A DNA stretch of 64,000 bases from Physcomitrium patens. Its lineage: Eukaryota; Streptophyta; Bryopsida; Funariales; Funariaceae. The notes under the pieces are model-generated. The model did not search any database. It saw nothing but the letters and a program-made list of their open reading frames with translations, and was not told the DNA's origin. The stretch is from positions 8,913,089-8,977,088 of the forward strand of contig NC_037260.1 in the NCBI RefSeq assembly GCF_000002425.4, read 5' to 3'. Positions 13,674 through 28,560 of the stretch are shown here, piece after piece. The stretch's first letter is position 1, and each line of letters starts with the position of its first letter. Both the position numbers and the translations under genes were made by a program.

Positions 13674-15968
13674 AAATTGAACAAATAAAAATAAAAATAG
13701 AATAGAATAGATTTGAATAGAAAGATGCAAAATCAATCTTTACTAAGAGAAAGGGTCCAAATTCGTACTTGATCAAATGTCCCAAAAGGCCTTGGCTAGT
13801 CCTATTTATGCCTTATCCTATTACCTTAGATTTTCTAGAATGTTTCTAGGTGGTAGGCCCTACTTAAATAATCACCATAAATTCTTTTTTTAAAAAGATT
13901 TTATAGTAGAGTCCCCCTAGATAATCACCCTAAGCTTTTTTTAGAAGGTTTTATGGTAGATCCTACCTAAATAACCGCCCTAAATCCTTCTTAGAATATT
14001 TTACACTGGGGCATTCCTAATCAACTAATCTAACTCCAATTCTAGAAACTTCCATGGTTCTAATTATTTATATAATTATCTTATCTATACCCTGTTATAT
14101 AATTCACCTCTAACAGCTATAATATTTCCAACACAACTATAGTAACAAATAACATCTCCTAATAAAAATTGACATATAATTTCAGTATTTTTTGTTCTTA
14201 ATGCCCTTCTTTCAATCAAATTTGATAAATCTTCTTGTGCAAGTACCAAATACTTTATTTGTCTAAGTTCTTTAGGCATTGCTACTAAATCTACTACCTA
14301 CTTATAATGTAAAGCTAAAAGATATATTAGATGTAATCCATCTCAATACCAAATATTTTAATACACTTTGCAAGTTTCACAAGATCCTATTAAATTTACT
14401 ATGTCCTTGTCCATGGCCTTCTACCAATATTTTTCTTTAAACTTAGTAAATGTTGTCCAAATATTCTAATGCCATGTCTATAAACTTTCATGAAATTCTT
14501 CAATAATCTTTTGTTGAGCTTCTGAGCTATAGATAATCCATTTTGGTACTTTTTTTCTCTTCTTTAGATATTTCTATAAATATATATTTCTTAAAAAATA
14601 TCCATAGATTTTTTTATAAATTTTCTTAAATTCTTAATCTTTCTAATCTTCTTGTTACTTTAATGTGCTTAAATACTCTCCAACATCTTTCAATTCTCCT
14701 TCATATAAATTTCTTAAAAAATATTTAAATAGTATATTCAAAAATATACCTTCTTTCTTTGATAATGCATTAATATAAAAATTTGTACCCACATCATCTT
14801 CCAAATCAAGTATATCTTCATCATTGTAATATCTTGTTCTTAATAACATATTTATAATTGAATTTTCTTTCTCTACAATATGTTTAAATTTTAAATTCAT
14901 AGATTTTATATATGCTATCCATCTTAAGATAGCAATATTAGGAGTTGAAAAACTTGTAATCATATCTAATAATGATAGATAATTTATTTCTATAACTATC
15001 AATCTATCAATCTAATACTCTTTTTTATTTTTCATAGCTATTACTATAATCCATAACTTCCTTTTGATTCGTGCATACATCCTTTGCTTAAAATTCAAAA
15101 TCTTTGCTCCAAACCTTATTACATATCTATTTTTTTGTTCATCATTTTTTCCAATTGTCCAATATATTTTGATTGGATTTGCATCAACTATTAATATGAC
15201 TAGTTTTTTACACTTGTAATTTAATTTCTTCAAAGTTGGAGGTAAAGAAAGAATTTCTTTCAATTTTTCTATAGTTTTTTTTTTTAATTTTTCCTTCTAT
15301 TAAAATCTTTGATTCTTTCTTCATAACTCATATAATAGATCTAGTACATGTACAAAATGAAGTATCTTTATATGATAGAAAATACATGCTCCTAAAAACC
15401 TTTTGACTTTTGCCGAGTTTACACATTCTTTCATTTTTTTTATATTATCCATCTTTTCTATATTTGACTTATGTCCATATGATCTACATATGTACCCTAC
15501 TACAAAAACTTCTTTTACTCCAAATAGTGATTTTGTCTTAGATAATATTAAATAAACATCTTCTAACCTTGTTAAAATCTTTTCACAATCATTAATGTGA
15601 TTTTCTACAAAATTCCTATATTCCTTTCAATATAATGTTCCATATTTTTTTTTACTTTACATTTCTTAATTGACACATCATTCAAAAAAAACATTATTAT
15701 TCTTTGAATAAAATTCCTTAATATCTTATGTATTCCATTTATCATATGTAACATAAAATTTGAAGCCTCTTCTGATAATGTATATATTTTGATTAATCGT
15801 AATTGTATCTTTATAGTTTTTAAATCTCTACTTTATATTGATAATTGAAATTAATCATATTCTAAATAAAGATCTTCTATAGAATAAATTACTCTCTTTA
15901 TAAATGCCTCTTCAAATTCATCTACAATTAAATTTGAATCCAAGTTTCTAATAGTTATCTTATTTACT

Positions 15969-15970
<2 letters not shown>

Positions 15971-16003
<33 letters not shown>
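15971..16003. repeat. (AT)n microsatellite
   Basis: AT dinucleotide run of about 33 bp inside the reverse-transcriptase region of the family B element, so it arose or expanded after that element died. Confidence 0.95.
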
Positions 16004-16007
<4 letters not shown>

Positions 16008-16816
16008 AAACTTCAATGTCCTATTTTTCTTAGGTACTTTAAACCATTGATTGAAATATAGTGCAATAGATGGTTCTAAAATTTCCATCCTATTCTTTTC
16101 ATTGAATAATTCAACTATCTTTGGCAAATAGGCCTTTGAAATTGGAATTGGCCTCAAATTCTATGGTTCATATGGAATTTTAAAAATAACCATAGGTACT
16201 ACAATACTTGGATAAATGCACTTTATTTCATGTGATTCAAATGCAAATGCCGTATTATGTCATAAAACTATTTTTTTTGAAACATCTCTCTTCATTCTTT
16301 GTTAAAAATTCCTCGCATCCAACTTTCAAACCATCTAATATCAATTCATCTTAGAATTCATGATCTATTTTTTTTAGATCTCTTAAATTATATTGCATAG
16401 AAGCCTTTTCAATTCTTTCTACAAAATTTGATGGTAGTGGCAATGCCACTACTTTAACCTTTTTTGCAATGGTCTTATATTTTGTATTTACCTTTACTTT
16501 GTACTTATTCATATATTCTATTACATCATAAATTTATTTAAAATTCATGTTTATTATCTTATCACCTCTTTCAAAATCTAAATATAATAAAATTTAGAAA
16601 TTATTTATAGTATCATTAAAGTAAGATTCTTCAAATATTCCTAATATGTATTCATCTTCATTAATTATTCCATATTTTTTTTTATTCATGTTTCATATTT
16701 TTATATTTTTTTTCTATTCTTCTAAATTTATCTATATTTTTTAATAAAATATACCTATCTCATGATAATCCTATAATAGTTTTATTTTTTCTATTAGGTG
16801 GAAAGTCATCACCTTA

Positions 16817-17349
16817 TGAAGGATAAGAATCTAATGAAAGTAAATAAACAAATGAGATTCTTTCAAAGAAATAGAAATAGAATAGTATGTATATTAAAAG
16901 TAAAATTAGAACGGCTATTGCCAAAAGACAAGAAAACTAGAGACTCTTGAAACTAGACTAAAAACAAGAAGGGAATTGATAAGAATAAAGGCTTTATTCT
17001 TGCCTCTATATATACTATCTATTTAGCATCTATGTGACAACGTTCTATAGGACCTCCAAAAACATATTGTCTTTATATGATAGGTATTTTAACTTGCAAG
17101 GCAAGTTTTCTATATGGACACTATATAGTTTGCTTGTTTCATAAGCTACCAATAGACATGGCTTGTGATTAGTTTGTTGATCAAATTTCTAACCTATCAA
17201 TCAACTAAAAATACATGTAAAATCAAACAGTGTCTATGAAGCTTCTAAAAAGCTTGTCTAGAAGATATTATAAAATAAATCTATTTTTATCTATTTCTAT
17301 GTATTTATACTACCTAGATAATATTTATAATAGATATATATTTGTGACA
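16817..17349 (-). repeat. Family A LTR (3' copy)
   Basis: 533 bp, starting TGAAGGATAAG and ending TTTGTGACA on the plus strand. It contains the conserved TCTATATATACTATCT (promoter TATA region on the other strand). It aligns along its length with 22172-22700, 2495-3055 and, inverted, 1841-2367 and 27727-28255. Confidence 0.75.
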
Positions 17350-20300
17350 TTATTCTCCCTTCTAGGAATGAGTTCTATGACGAGCAATAATCACATATTG
17401 ATGAAGTCTAAGATGCAACAAATTGTATTTGCTACATATTCTAATCTTTGTTTCCTTGAAAGATAATTGATAAGTCTTTTTGGCCATTGGTAATATCTCA
17501 TTCTTGAGAGAGAAGACCACCCTTTGATTTGATTATTATTGAAACATTCATAACTTCTTTGAAACAAAATATTTATAACACCATCAAGAGTTGTGCTTAC
17601 TTCTAATAAATTCACCAAATATTAAAAGTCTTTTCTTAGATCATTATACCAAATACATTGTATATGTTATCATCTATTCAAAGAAAAACATATTATTCTT
17701 AAAGGTCTTCATCCTTATTCTATCATCTTAAAGGCTATAATAATTATAATGTCTCAATTGGTAAGTTAGTAAATGATGGCTTTTCAGTTGAATTTTCCAT
17801 TTCTTAATTCTCTATTTCCTTAATGCCACAATTATACAAAAATTACAAAGAAGAATATAAGGTAGAATAGAATCATTTTTGAATTGTATTTCTTTTATAA
17901 TAAAAATATATTATCCTTCATCTTGATTTTGATAGATATTATTGATGAAAAACTTTGAACCTCTCTGTTGTCACCTATATTGAATTGTGGTTATTCCTTA
18001 TGATAGGCATTTGAATTCATCTTTTATTATTAATTGTGTCTTTATTGTTGCATATAGCTCTAATAAATAATTTATCAAATCTTTTGCCATAGAATTATCA
18101 ATTTTTCAAAAGTCAAAAATATCAAGTTCTAAATGATAACTATAATTAATAAAGAAAGATATTTTTTATATAGAAAAATACATTCTATTATTATAAATAA
18201 ACTCTGTCAATGATAAGAAGATTTTTCAATTGTCTTCTTAATAATTGATGGTACACCTTGAGTATTGCTCAAAAACTTGGTTTATGCATTGTGTTTGTCT
18301 ATCAATTTGAGAATGAAAGGTCAAAAAAAGATTTATATCTACCTTTAAAATCTTAAAAAGAGTTTCTAAAATCTTAATAAAAATTGAGTCTTCTTATTTA
18401 ATATAATAACTTTTGGCAATTTGTGATACCAATAGTTAGTATCAAAAAAAAACTTGACAATTTCTTCACCTATGATAGTCTTGTACATAATACAAAATAT
18501 GCTATTTTTATAAAATAATCTACTATTACAAATTTAAAATCACGTAAACTAGAGATTGAAAGATTCGGAATAAAATCCATAAAAGCAAAAGACTATAGTT
18601 ATTCTACAATAGATAATGGCTGAAGAAGTCGATAAGGTCGATGACAAGGAGTTTTTGACCTTAAAAAAATGACACATGATTAAATCATATCTTTTATAGC
18701 CTTCCACATTTGTACCTACAAAAATTCTTTAGATAGTAGCTCCAAAGTCTTGTTATATCCAAAATGTCTTGTTGTTGGAAAGTCATGACATGCTTAAAGA
18801 ATTCATAAATGTGCTTCTCTTTGTAGAATATATTGGCTTCCTTTGAAAAAAAGTGGATTGCTCTTGATTTCAAATTTGGAAGTATCACAAGTCTTAAAAG
18901 AAGTATTTTTGATATCTTAAATAAGAAGATCAAAGGACATATTTGATTGAATTTGCTTGAGAAAAGTTAAATCAATAATCAATGTTGATTTCACTCTTTG
19001 AAGATGAAATTATTTTGGCTTCAATAAAATTGTCCTTTATTGATCAAAAGCTGCATTTTTTTCTTTTAGTCCAAGATAAGAATGTCTATAAAGAGCATCA
19101 GATAAACTTTGTTGTTTTCCTAGCTGATAAGTGATATTGTACTTGAATCTTATTCTAATAAGCCTAGTAATGATTCAAAACACGTGTTAACATAAAATAC
19201 TTGAGATTCTTATGATCTGTATATACTGTGATTGGATTGGAAGTACCTTCTAGATAATGATGACATTCTTGAAAAGAATCCATAATTGCAAGAAGTTCTT
19301 TGTCGTGGATTTCATAGTTAATCTTAATTTCTAAGAATTTCTTGAAATGGAAGTTATTAAGTAGAGCTTATGATCTTTTCATATTTGTGACAAAAGAGCA
19401 CCTATATCAAAATCTAATACATTTATTTCCATAAAAAATACCTTAAAAAAGTTGACAAGATATAAATTTGGTGCAAAAATAAATATCAACTTTAAGGCAT
19501 CAAAAGATTCTTTAATTTTTTTATTCCAATCAAGTTTGTCTTTGCATGTAAGATGTGTAAGAGAAGTCGCAACTTATGAAAATTTCTTGATAAAGATCTA
19601 ATAATAATTAACAAAGCCTAAAAAATATTGCACATTTCTTATTGTTCTTAAAATCTTTCAATCTATAATAGTTTGAAGTTTCTTTGGATCCATCATAAGT
19701 CTTTTGTTGGAAATGATATATCCTAAAAAGTCAACTTGAATAATATAGAATATATACTTGGTATATAATATTTCATCTTTTAATTTTTGTACCACATGAA
19801 AAATATAAATTTTGTACTCTTCTATATTCTTAAAATAGATTAAAATGTCATTTAAGTAATAGATAAAAAAATCATCTAGAAACTCACAAAAAAATCATTC
19901 ATAAGATGTTGAAAAGGAGCTAGTACATTTGTGAGTCCAAAAAGCATGACATTATATTTAAAATATTCATACCTTGTTCAAAATATAATCTTCCATTCAT
20001 CTCTTTTTTTTAATATAGACCAAGTTATATTCTCCTTATAGATCTATTTTTTTATAGATCTTAGTTTAATTTAGTTGATCAAGAAGTCTAGATATCAAAG
20101 ATAAAGGATACCTATTTTGATAATCTACACACATTTGCAGTGATCCATTTTTTTTCTTCACAAATAAGATAGGAGTTTCTGTAAGAGATTTTGAATGGCA
20201 TATGAAATTCTTGACTAAGTTCTTGTCAATGTACTTCTTAAGTTTAGCTAACTCATTTTATGATAAATTGTAGATTGGACCAAATGGTGGCTAACTTCCT

Positions 20301-22171
20301 TCTTTAAAGTCAATTGAAAAATTATATACACAATGTTCTAAGAAAATATCTGTATTTTCTTTCTCAAAAATATCTTTAAAATCTTAATATTTACTTGGAA
20401 TTCTACTTGAAGTCTTTCTATCATTAAAAATGGGTGTGGCATAAATAACAAAAAATAACTTTTTTTTTGCAGTATACAAAAAAGCTTTTGTCCTTCCGAG
20501 TATGGATTTGGCTAAAATATACTTATTGCTTTCTATAAAACTCTTAATAATGCTCTAAGAAAAATTAAGTTTACAAAAAATCTAATCTATTAAAGGACTA
20601 TATTTTTTTACGAACTATAAATCTAAAATAATTTGATTAGAAAGAAACCTAATTATATTAAAAAATATACAACTATTATGATCATTTATTGTTACATCTA
20701 TAGGAAGTATTTTATGAGTAATATCTCCAAAAGATAATAGATGGCCATCTATGACTTCTATATGTACGGATTTAGTTTTTTGTACTAATAGTATTCTACG
20801 ACTTTTAACAAATTCTTGATCTAAAAAACAAGCTAAGGCTCCTCAATCTACCAAAGTAGAGGCTTTGTGATTATTAGGTCCTAAATGCATATTTATTAAA
20901 AAAAAAGAGAGATGGTTCTGAAGAAAAGATAGGACCTTTATTTGTATAAGATTTCAACTGCATAATCCTTATTGTAGCTGGACAAATTTTCTTTCGAATA
21001 TTTTTTTATCTTTAATAGTCATACTCCTCATTTTGTAGTGGCATCATTTTTTTAGACAATGTTGAACAATATGCTTAGCTTTTCTACAATATAAACACAA
21101 TCTTTTTTTATGACAATAAGTATTTTTTTATTTAATAAGAGGTTTAAAAAGTATTATATTAATTTCCATGTCTTTTATTTCTAAATATTTAGATTGAGAG
21201 GTTGTTGGTATTGTCATTGAATTATAATAGCACGAAGGTTCTCTTGCTTGATTTTCATATTGAAACTCAAAAAGTCGATTGTCACACTTCATAGTAGAAT
21301 CAATTGTTTGACTTAATATCTGAGGATGAAGTTGAACATCAATTTCTTTACTTCAAATTGTAATCTATAGAAAAATTGGCTAATAAGGGTAGCATCATCT
21401 CACTTGATATCAATCACTAGTTGTCAAAATTAGAAAGCATATGATATCATTGATTGATTGCTTTCTTACAAGATACAAGTTTTATTAGTTTCAACACAAA
21501 TTGCATCATATTTTCTATACATGAATCAAAATTTTTGTAAAAAAGCCTCCAAATTATTCAATATTGGATCTCATCATTCAAGAAAAGATGAAAACTATAA
21601 TAACGCTGAACTTGAAAGAATTATATCAATAAATCTAACATATGATTCTAGCATTGAATAGCTTTGGAATTGAAGTTAAATTACAAGTTATACTTGATTG
21701 ATAAATCCTTGAAATTTGGAACTTGTGCCATGAAATTTTTTGAGTAAGGCAACTTTGGGTTCTTTAATATTAGAAGGATGTTCTAGTATATGAAAAGAGA
21801 TATGATTTAGTGTAGATATTGAAGCAGTTTCAATCATATCTATATCTTCACTTTTTACCATTTTTTTGCTTTAGGTGGCGATAAACTAAGTTGATGCATT
21901 GCAAGTATCAACTTCTTCAATTTCTCTTGCATTTGTACTATTGCACTTTTTATTTCAAGAAGCTCTTTCATTATAATACTTAAAAAAAAAATCTAATATT
22001 GCTCAAGACAAGAAAAAGAAAGGACTTAAGAACAAAGATAATACTAAGAATAATATTAGTTTAGAAGAAGGTAATATGAAACTTCTAATACGCTTATCAA
22101 AAGAAAGGGATAATCCACTCTTAATCAAAAAAAGATAAAATTCTAATATTATAAGTATACTCTTGTCAATT

Positions 22172-22700
22172 TGTCAAAGACTAAAACTTAATGAAAGTAA
22201 ATAAATAAGTAAGAGTCTCTCAAAGAAATAAAAATAGAAATAGAAAAATATGTATATTAAAAGTTAAATTAAAATGGCCATTTCTAAAAGACAAGAAAAT
22301 TAGAGACTCTTGAATCTAAACGAGAAGCAAGAAAAGAATTGATAAGATTGAAGAAGACTTCATTCTTGCCTCTATATATACTATCTATCTAGGTTCCATA
22401 TAGCAACATTCTATAGAACCTCCAAAAACATGTTGACTTTACATGACACATATCTTAACTTGCAAAGCAAGTTTTTTATATGGATGCGACGTAGTTACCT
22501 TGTTTTGCAAGCAACTAACATAGGTGACATATGGATAGCTTATTGACTAATTTTTTAACCTATCAATTAACTACAAACATATATAAAGTCAAAACAATAT
22601 CTAATTTTATAAAAGATATTATAAAATTAATTTATTTTTACCTACTTTTATTTATTCATATTACTTGAATAACAGTTATAATAAATATATATCTGAAACA
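22172..22700 (-). repeat. Family A LTR (5' copy)
   Basis: 529 bp, starting TGTCAAAGACT and ending CTGAAACA on the plus strand. It is the partner of 16817-17349. The minus-strand sequence just beyond the LTR again resembles a Met-tRNA primer-binding site, though weakened by decay. Confidence 0.7.
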
Positions 22701-25173
22701 CATTCCTTCTATCATTGTAATCTTACTTTACAATGGCTTTTAATAAAAATCCTTTAAGTTGTCTAGATCTTCAAATTCTTTCTGTATCCTTTTCAAAAGT
22801 TACTCCTTCAAAATTATTCGATTTCTTTCATGATTTTTTACAAATTATCAAAAATTACATTGCATTCTTTCCATCTTGACTTCTTATCCTTGTATAGGCC
22901 AAACCATCATCTATTATCGTTGTTTCTATTTGTGAAGCAATAATATATGGCTATTTTAATATAATAGGATATGTAGACATGACTTGCACAAAAACAAATT
23001 GTTCATAAATAATATCTCGTATCATCACCTTGATATTTGCACAAGCATTATAAATCTTTCTTTGAATTTTTTGTTGCTTATGTTTAATATCAATAAGCCA
23101 TTTTCTCTTTCTATATAATTCTTTTGATATCAAGTTGATTTCAAAACCATGATCAATCAATGCTACAATTTATTCTTGTAAATTTTCCAATTTTATCAAA
23201 GTTTTTATAGTAGCTCTTGTCCAATGACTTTGAGAATAATGACTAAAATCATGAATCACATCTTTTTCTTCTATAATTCTCACTTGTAAGACAACTCCAA
23301 AAAATTTCATTTTATCTTTTTCATCTTCATTGATATCTGTTGTTCTTATACCTTATGCATTTGATGTCATAGTATCTCCTATAGATTGTTGTTTTTTCTT
23401 TATTGTGTCAATAATAACTTCTTAAAATTTATACTTTGCAATTCTTAGGATTTCATCAATTGTGAATTTAATTTTTTCACTTAAAATTTTTTCTTCCAAT
23501 ACCTTCTCTAAATGTATAGGAGCTTCAATATCTGATTTTAATTTATAAGTAAGAGCCTTTATTTTTTCTTTCATAATTTTTCTTTCTTTTATAGAAATAT
23601 TCTCTATTGTCTCTTCATATATAAGATTTTTTTGTTGCCTAGCTTTTTTTCTTCTTGTAGTTCTTTTCGAAGGTCCTTTATTATTTTTATCTCTTCTTTG
23701 TTTTTCTTCTATTAATGCTTCATTTTTACTCCTTACAATATAAGTATGCACCAATAATCCATGTATTAGATCATATCTAATAATTTGCTAAATATTATTG
23801 CCAACACATTTTAAATCATCTATAGAATTTATTTATTTTTTTAGTATAATTCATTATACTTGACTAAAAAAAACTAAATGTTTTTAGAAATTTAAGATTT
23901 ATATTCAAACATCTATTCAAACTTGCTTCCATCTAATATGTTGATGCTTCATTGCTTGAGTTTTTAAATTCTTCTTTTATAAACAGCTTCATCTTTCTAT
24001 TATCAAAGTTTGTTTTTAATTTTTTTCCACTTTCTTTTAAATATATTATACCTTCTTTAAAAAAAATAACTCCATTGCATAATGCTTCTATAAAGTTTTT
24101 ACATTTCTTTCTTGAATAATCCATGCTATTACCAAATACACCTATGTACTACATCTTCTATCAATCCTAATCTTTTGTTTGTTGATACTCTTAATGATTA
24201 ATCCTTCTCTTCAAATTTTATAAATTTTATTTTCAAATCTTTCATTCTTTGTATAATTTCATCAATGTCCATTTTTTCTTTCTTTCATGCAACCATTGAA
24301 GATTGAATCATAGATGTAGAATTGATAGTAGGCATTTTTATCTTAGATATTTGCAATGGTCTAAAATACCCACCCTATCCTTTTTCCTTCCTCTTTTCAT
24401 AAGCAATTCTATTGTCTCTTCCACTTCTTTCTAATTTATTGTTAATCCTTCTTTTTTTATCTTTAAGCGAGATTTTCAACTTTTCTTGTAATTCTTCATT
24501 AGCGACTTGAAAAAAAAAGATCCACTTTATCTAGATCCAATAATTACTTCTCTTTCTTTGATAAAGAACAATATTATTTTTTGAACTCTCTTAATAATTT
24601 TATTGCTAAAAGATCCTTTTTAGGCCTTTTAAAAAATGACTTCTTTGTAATCCAATGACTATCACTTAAGAAAAACTCATCCTTCAATTCTTATAAAAAT
24701 TTCTTCCATGAACCTCCAAAATATCTTATAATAGACTTCATTTGATTTTTTATTTTTGATTTAATATCTAATCTAAATAATTGAATTATTTTTTTCTTTA
24801 AAACATGCTTCAATTCTACTTCTTTTACAAAATAATTTGAATATTTTTTAATATCCTTCCCTTTGAATTGATCAATCTTATCCACAACCACTTGTAATAT
24901 TTTATTTGTCATACCTTCTTTGCGATCTTAAAGCTATTGATATAGCATAAATAAGGCAAAAGCCTCAAACATGCTTGTAGAGTTGGAATCAAAATATATA
25001 GCTTGTCTTGTATCCATAGCTCTACTTCCAACTCCACTTGAAGCATTATCAAAAGCCTTTACTTCTATTCTCTTGCTTTCCTTCTCTAAAATTTAAATAA
25101 ACCAAAAGTAATTCCAAACACCTTCTACTTCAAGCTTTTCACATTAAATTCATCAAATATATTATTTTATATA

Positions 25174-26135
25174 GAGTCTTGCTTGAGAATGCTCCGAGCA
25201 CCTAGCAAATCGAAGAAAAATCCTAAAATCCACTTAGGTATTGGCCAGCCTCCTACTCCAATCTGAATATTATACTTCCAGTGCTAATATTTCTTTTTTG
25301 AACTATTAAATTTCTTCCAAAATTTACTTAAATTTTTTAAAATCAAGTCTATTCTCCATATAAAAAAAATTCACTTCAATCCAATTAAAAAAACAATAAA
25401 GATCTTAAAAATACTCAATAACTCTCAAATTTCAACTTTTGAGAGCTCAACCTATAAAAACTTTCATAAAATTTGATCTAATTGTTTGATTGTTTTTAAA
25501 ATTTATGCACACATTTAGAACTCTCTCATCATTACTCTACTAAAAATTTATGTATATACATATTATAGAACTCAAGAAAACTTCAAATGTATAAACATAG
25601 TTTTATTTCTTAAAATCTAAACCAATCAAGACCATCACTAATTTTGAAAATTTCCATAAAATTAAATAATGATTCAATTGACGTAAAACTAATGTTCAAA
25701 TTTTTTTTATAATTCTACTCATAAATTCCACTTTTTTATCTATCAAAAAACTCTAGATTCACCATAGGTACATAGTTTTGTGCCTTAAGGTCTAATTTTG
25801 ATCCAACTTGACAACTAGTCTTCTCAAGGTATTAATTCTTGGCTTCTTAAGATAAATTCTTCTAAAATGCACTTTCAATTTCTTCCTATATATATCTATA
25901 TCATTTTATTTTCTAATCTATTTTATTTTGTCTTATTTATGGCTCTAAAAATAAATAGATGCTTATTTCATAAAAAAGAAATAATAATATCTTTTAGTTT
26001 TAATATCTTTTTAACTATTATCTATTTTTTAAGATAATTTTCTATAATATTTTAAAATAAGATCTTCTATAATATATTTTTTTTCTTTCTTTCATTCATT
26101 AGTCATATTATATCACGATATTATTTGATGCTATA
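25174..26135 (-). repeat. Family B LTR (5' copy, shortened)
   Basis: Starts AGAGTCTTGCTTGAGAATGCTCCG like the 3' copy but jumps within about 60 bp to the TATTGGCCAGCCTCCTACTCCAATC segment. It therefore lacks the telomere-like half present at 12230-12642. The end near 26135 borders a plus-strand family A fragment. Confidence 0.65.
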
Positions 26136-28255
26136 AAAAAATAATTTATTTTTACACCAATATTATATTATGTTGACTTCTCCAAGGTATTATTTATAGA
26201 AATAAATGCATTAGACTTTGCCTTGGATGCATATTGTTACAAATGAGAACAAATAACAAACTTCATCTAGTAGTTTTCTATTCCAAAAAAAATTTAGTAG
26301 CTAAGATTAATTATGAGATCTACGACAAATACATCCTTGTAATTATGGATTCATTTCAAAAATGGCATCATTATCTAGAAGACTCCTTGAATCTAATCAC
26401 TATATATAAAAACTACAAGAAGCTTAAATACTTCATGTCAATATATGTTTTAAATTATCCACAAGCTCGTTGGAGCATGTCTTTATCAACATTTGATTTT
26501 AAGATCATTTATTGATCCAAAAAACAACAAAGTTTGTTGGACGTCCTTTCTAAATGTTTTTATCTTGTACCAAAAGAAAGAGGTGCATCTTTTGATCAAC
26601 AAAGAATAATTTTCTTCAAGTTGGAATATTTTTACCTTTAAGTAATAAAATCAATATTGACTATTGATTCAATCTTTATCAAGAAAATTCAATCAAGTAT
26701 GTCCTTTGATCTTCTTATCCATGATATCAAGAATAATTCTTCTAAGTCTCATGATACTTCCAAATTCAAATTTAAAAATAATCTACTCTACTTTGAAGAG
26801 CAATTATATATTCCAAATAACAAAGCACGATTATGTGTTCTTCAAGCTTATCATGACTTTCCAATAGCTAGACAATATAGATACAACAACACTTTGAAAT
26901 TAATATCTAGAGATTTTTAGTGGCTTCAAATATGAAAGGCAGTCAAAGACTTTGTACAATGATGTGATATTTTTTTAAGATCCAAAACTCCTTATTATCA
27001 ACCTTGTAGACTTTTTCAACTATTATCTATTTCAAAAAAATCATAGTCTTCTATTTCCATAGATTTTATCATAGATCTTTCAATCTCAAGTTTGTATGAT
27101 TCTATATTTGTGATAGTAGATCATTTTATCAAGATGGCATACTTTATATCATGTACAAAATCTATTATATGTGAAAAAATGGCTAAGCTTTTTTTTTACA
27201 ACATCTATTACTATCATGGATTGCTCAAAGATATTATATCTGATAGATGGACTAAATTTATATCAAGATTTTGGAGAATCCTTTTCAAAATTTTTAAGAT
27301 GGATGTAAAGCTCTCTTTGGCTTTTCATCTTTAAGTTAATAGGCAAACAAAACAAGTGAATCAAGTTTTAGAGCAGTATTTAAGGTGTACCATCAATTAT
27401 CATCAAAATGATTAGACAACACTTTAGCCATTGATACAGTTTGCGTACAATAATTTAGTACATTTTTATTAAAGGTTGAAACGACTTCTAATGATATTTC
27501 AAATATTTTATTTGAAAGAAGTTACAAAGGCTTTAACAATGATCAAATAATAGGATAGTATTCTTTCCTTGATATAAGATACTATTGATGGTTAAAAAGA
27601 CCTATTAACTATTTTTAAAGAAAACAAACTTCAAAGTATATAGCAAACATAATTTATCGCATCTTGAATTTCTTCAACATATGATGACCGCTACTCATCA
27701 AACATATTCCTAAAAGTGAGGATAATATCATGGGCATACATATTTATTTTAATTTTTACCTATATGTTTAAGTAGAAGTAGATAAAATTAAATTTATTTC
27801 ATAATATTTTATATACAAGCTTTCTAGAAGCTTCATAGATGCAATTTTGACTTTACATGTGTTTGTAATTAATTAATAGGTTAGAAACTTGGTCAAAAAG
27901 TTAACCTTGTGTTGATAGCTTGTAGAACAAGCTAACTATATAGTGCATATATAAAAAACTTGCCTTTTAAGTTAAGATACAAATCTTTCAAAGTCAACAT
28001 ATTTTAGAGATCTTATAGGGCATCGCCACGTAGCTCCTAGTTAAGAGTATATATGAAAGTAATAATAAAGTCTTCTTTACTCTTGTCAATGTCTTTCTAC
28101 TCTTTAGTCTTATTCCAAGACTTTCTAGTCTTATTGTCTTTAATAATAGCCATTCTAGTTTAATATAATATCATCTTTGAGTAACTTTCTAGTTCTTTTA
28201 AGTGATACAAGAGTAAATTAAGGATTTTTTTTTTTTAAGATTCATATCTTTGACA
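26136..28255 (+). mobile_element. Family A fossil, 3' part (RNase H, integrase, 3' LTR)
   Basis: Plus-strand remnant. RNase H lies at about 26190-26520 (YSKKNLVAKINYEIYDKYIL, the Ty3-type FxSrkLxxaExNYxxxdKElL block), an H2C2 zinc region near 26790-26900, and an integrase core at about 27060-27340 (YDSIFVIVDHFIKMAYF, YYHGLLKDIISDR). After a shortened 3' internal segment the LTR spans about 27727-28255 and ends CTTTGACA. It is cut on the left by the family B LTR. Old, with breaks. Confidence 0.75.
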
Positions 28256-28560
28256 TTGTTTTGAAATAAGTAATGGTTGAAAAAATCCATAAGATCAATA
28301 ATGAGGAGTTTTTAATCTTCAAAAAATGTCAGATAATTGTACAAAGTCTTTAACTATCTTTCACATATGAAGCCACTAAAAATTTCTTGATATTACTTCC
28401 AAAGTCTTATTGTATCTAAAAATTTTAATTATTGAAAAGTTATGAAGGACTTGAAGAATATGTAATTGTGCTTTGTCTTCTAGAATATATAATTGTTTCT
28501 TCAAGAGTTAGCTTGATAATAATAGGTTCAATAAAGAAGAAAAAAATTTAATACTGTTGT
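28256..28560 (-). mobile_element. Family A fossil fragment (region before integrase)
   Basis: Short minus-strand piece that matches 18600-18930 of the nested family A element (the stretch preceding integrase). It lies next to a plus-strand family A LTR, forming another inverted junction. Confidence 0.5.

Larger units (their letters stand above)
16817..22700 (-). mobile_element. Family A Ty3/gypsy chromovirus fossil, nested, both LTRs present
   Basis: About 5.9 kb, minus strand, structurally whole but coding-dead. The 3' LTR is 16817-17349 and the 5' LTR 22172-22700. Inside, from right to left: gag with its knuckle (about 21950-20950), protease (near 20900-20600), reverse transcriptase (about 20500-19600), RNase H (about 19550-19050), H2C2/integrase (about 18930-18080), and the region corresponding to the chromodomain. 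The two LTRs are about 530 bp and, by eye, roughly 80-90% identical, which argues for an old insertion. No clear target-site duplication survives. Many breaks. It sits within the family B element. Confidence 0.75.
11931..26135 (-). mobile_element. Family B Ty3/gypsy fossil, both ends present, split by a nested element
   Basis: Largest element in the window, minus strand. The 5' LTR is at the right (about 25174-26135) and the 3' LTR at the left (about 11931-13673). Both begin (A/G)AGTCTTGCTTGAGAATGCTCCG. Internal parts from right to left: gag-like and linker region (24910-23420), an aspartic protease (23160-22950, ALIDHGFEINLIS), then, left of the nested element, reverse transcriptase start (16157-15960, RPIPISKAYLPKIVELF), RNase H (15263-14655) and integrase (about 14600-14085). 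A family A element (16817-22700) interrupts it between protease and reverse transcriptase, so this one is older. Without the nested element it is about 8.3 kb. It is broken in many places. Confidence 0.75.
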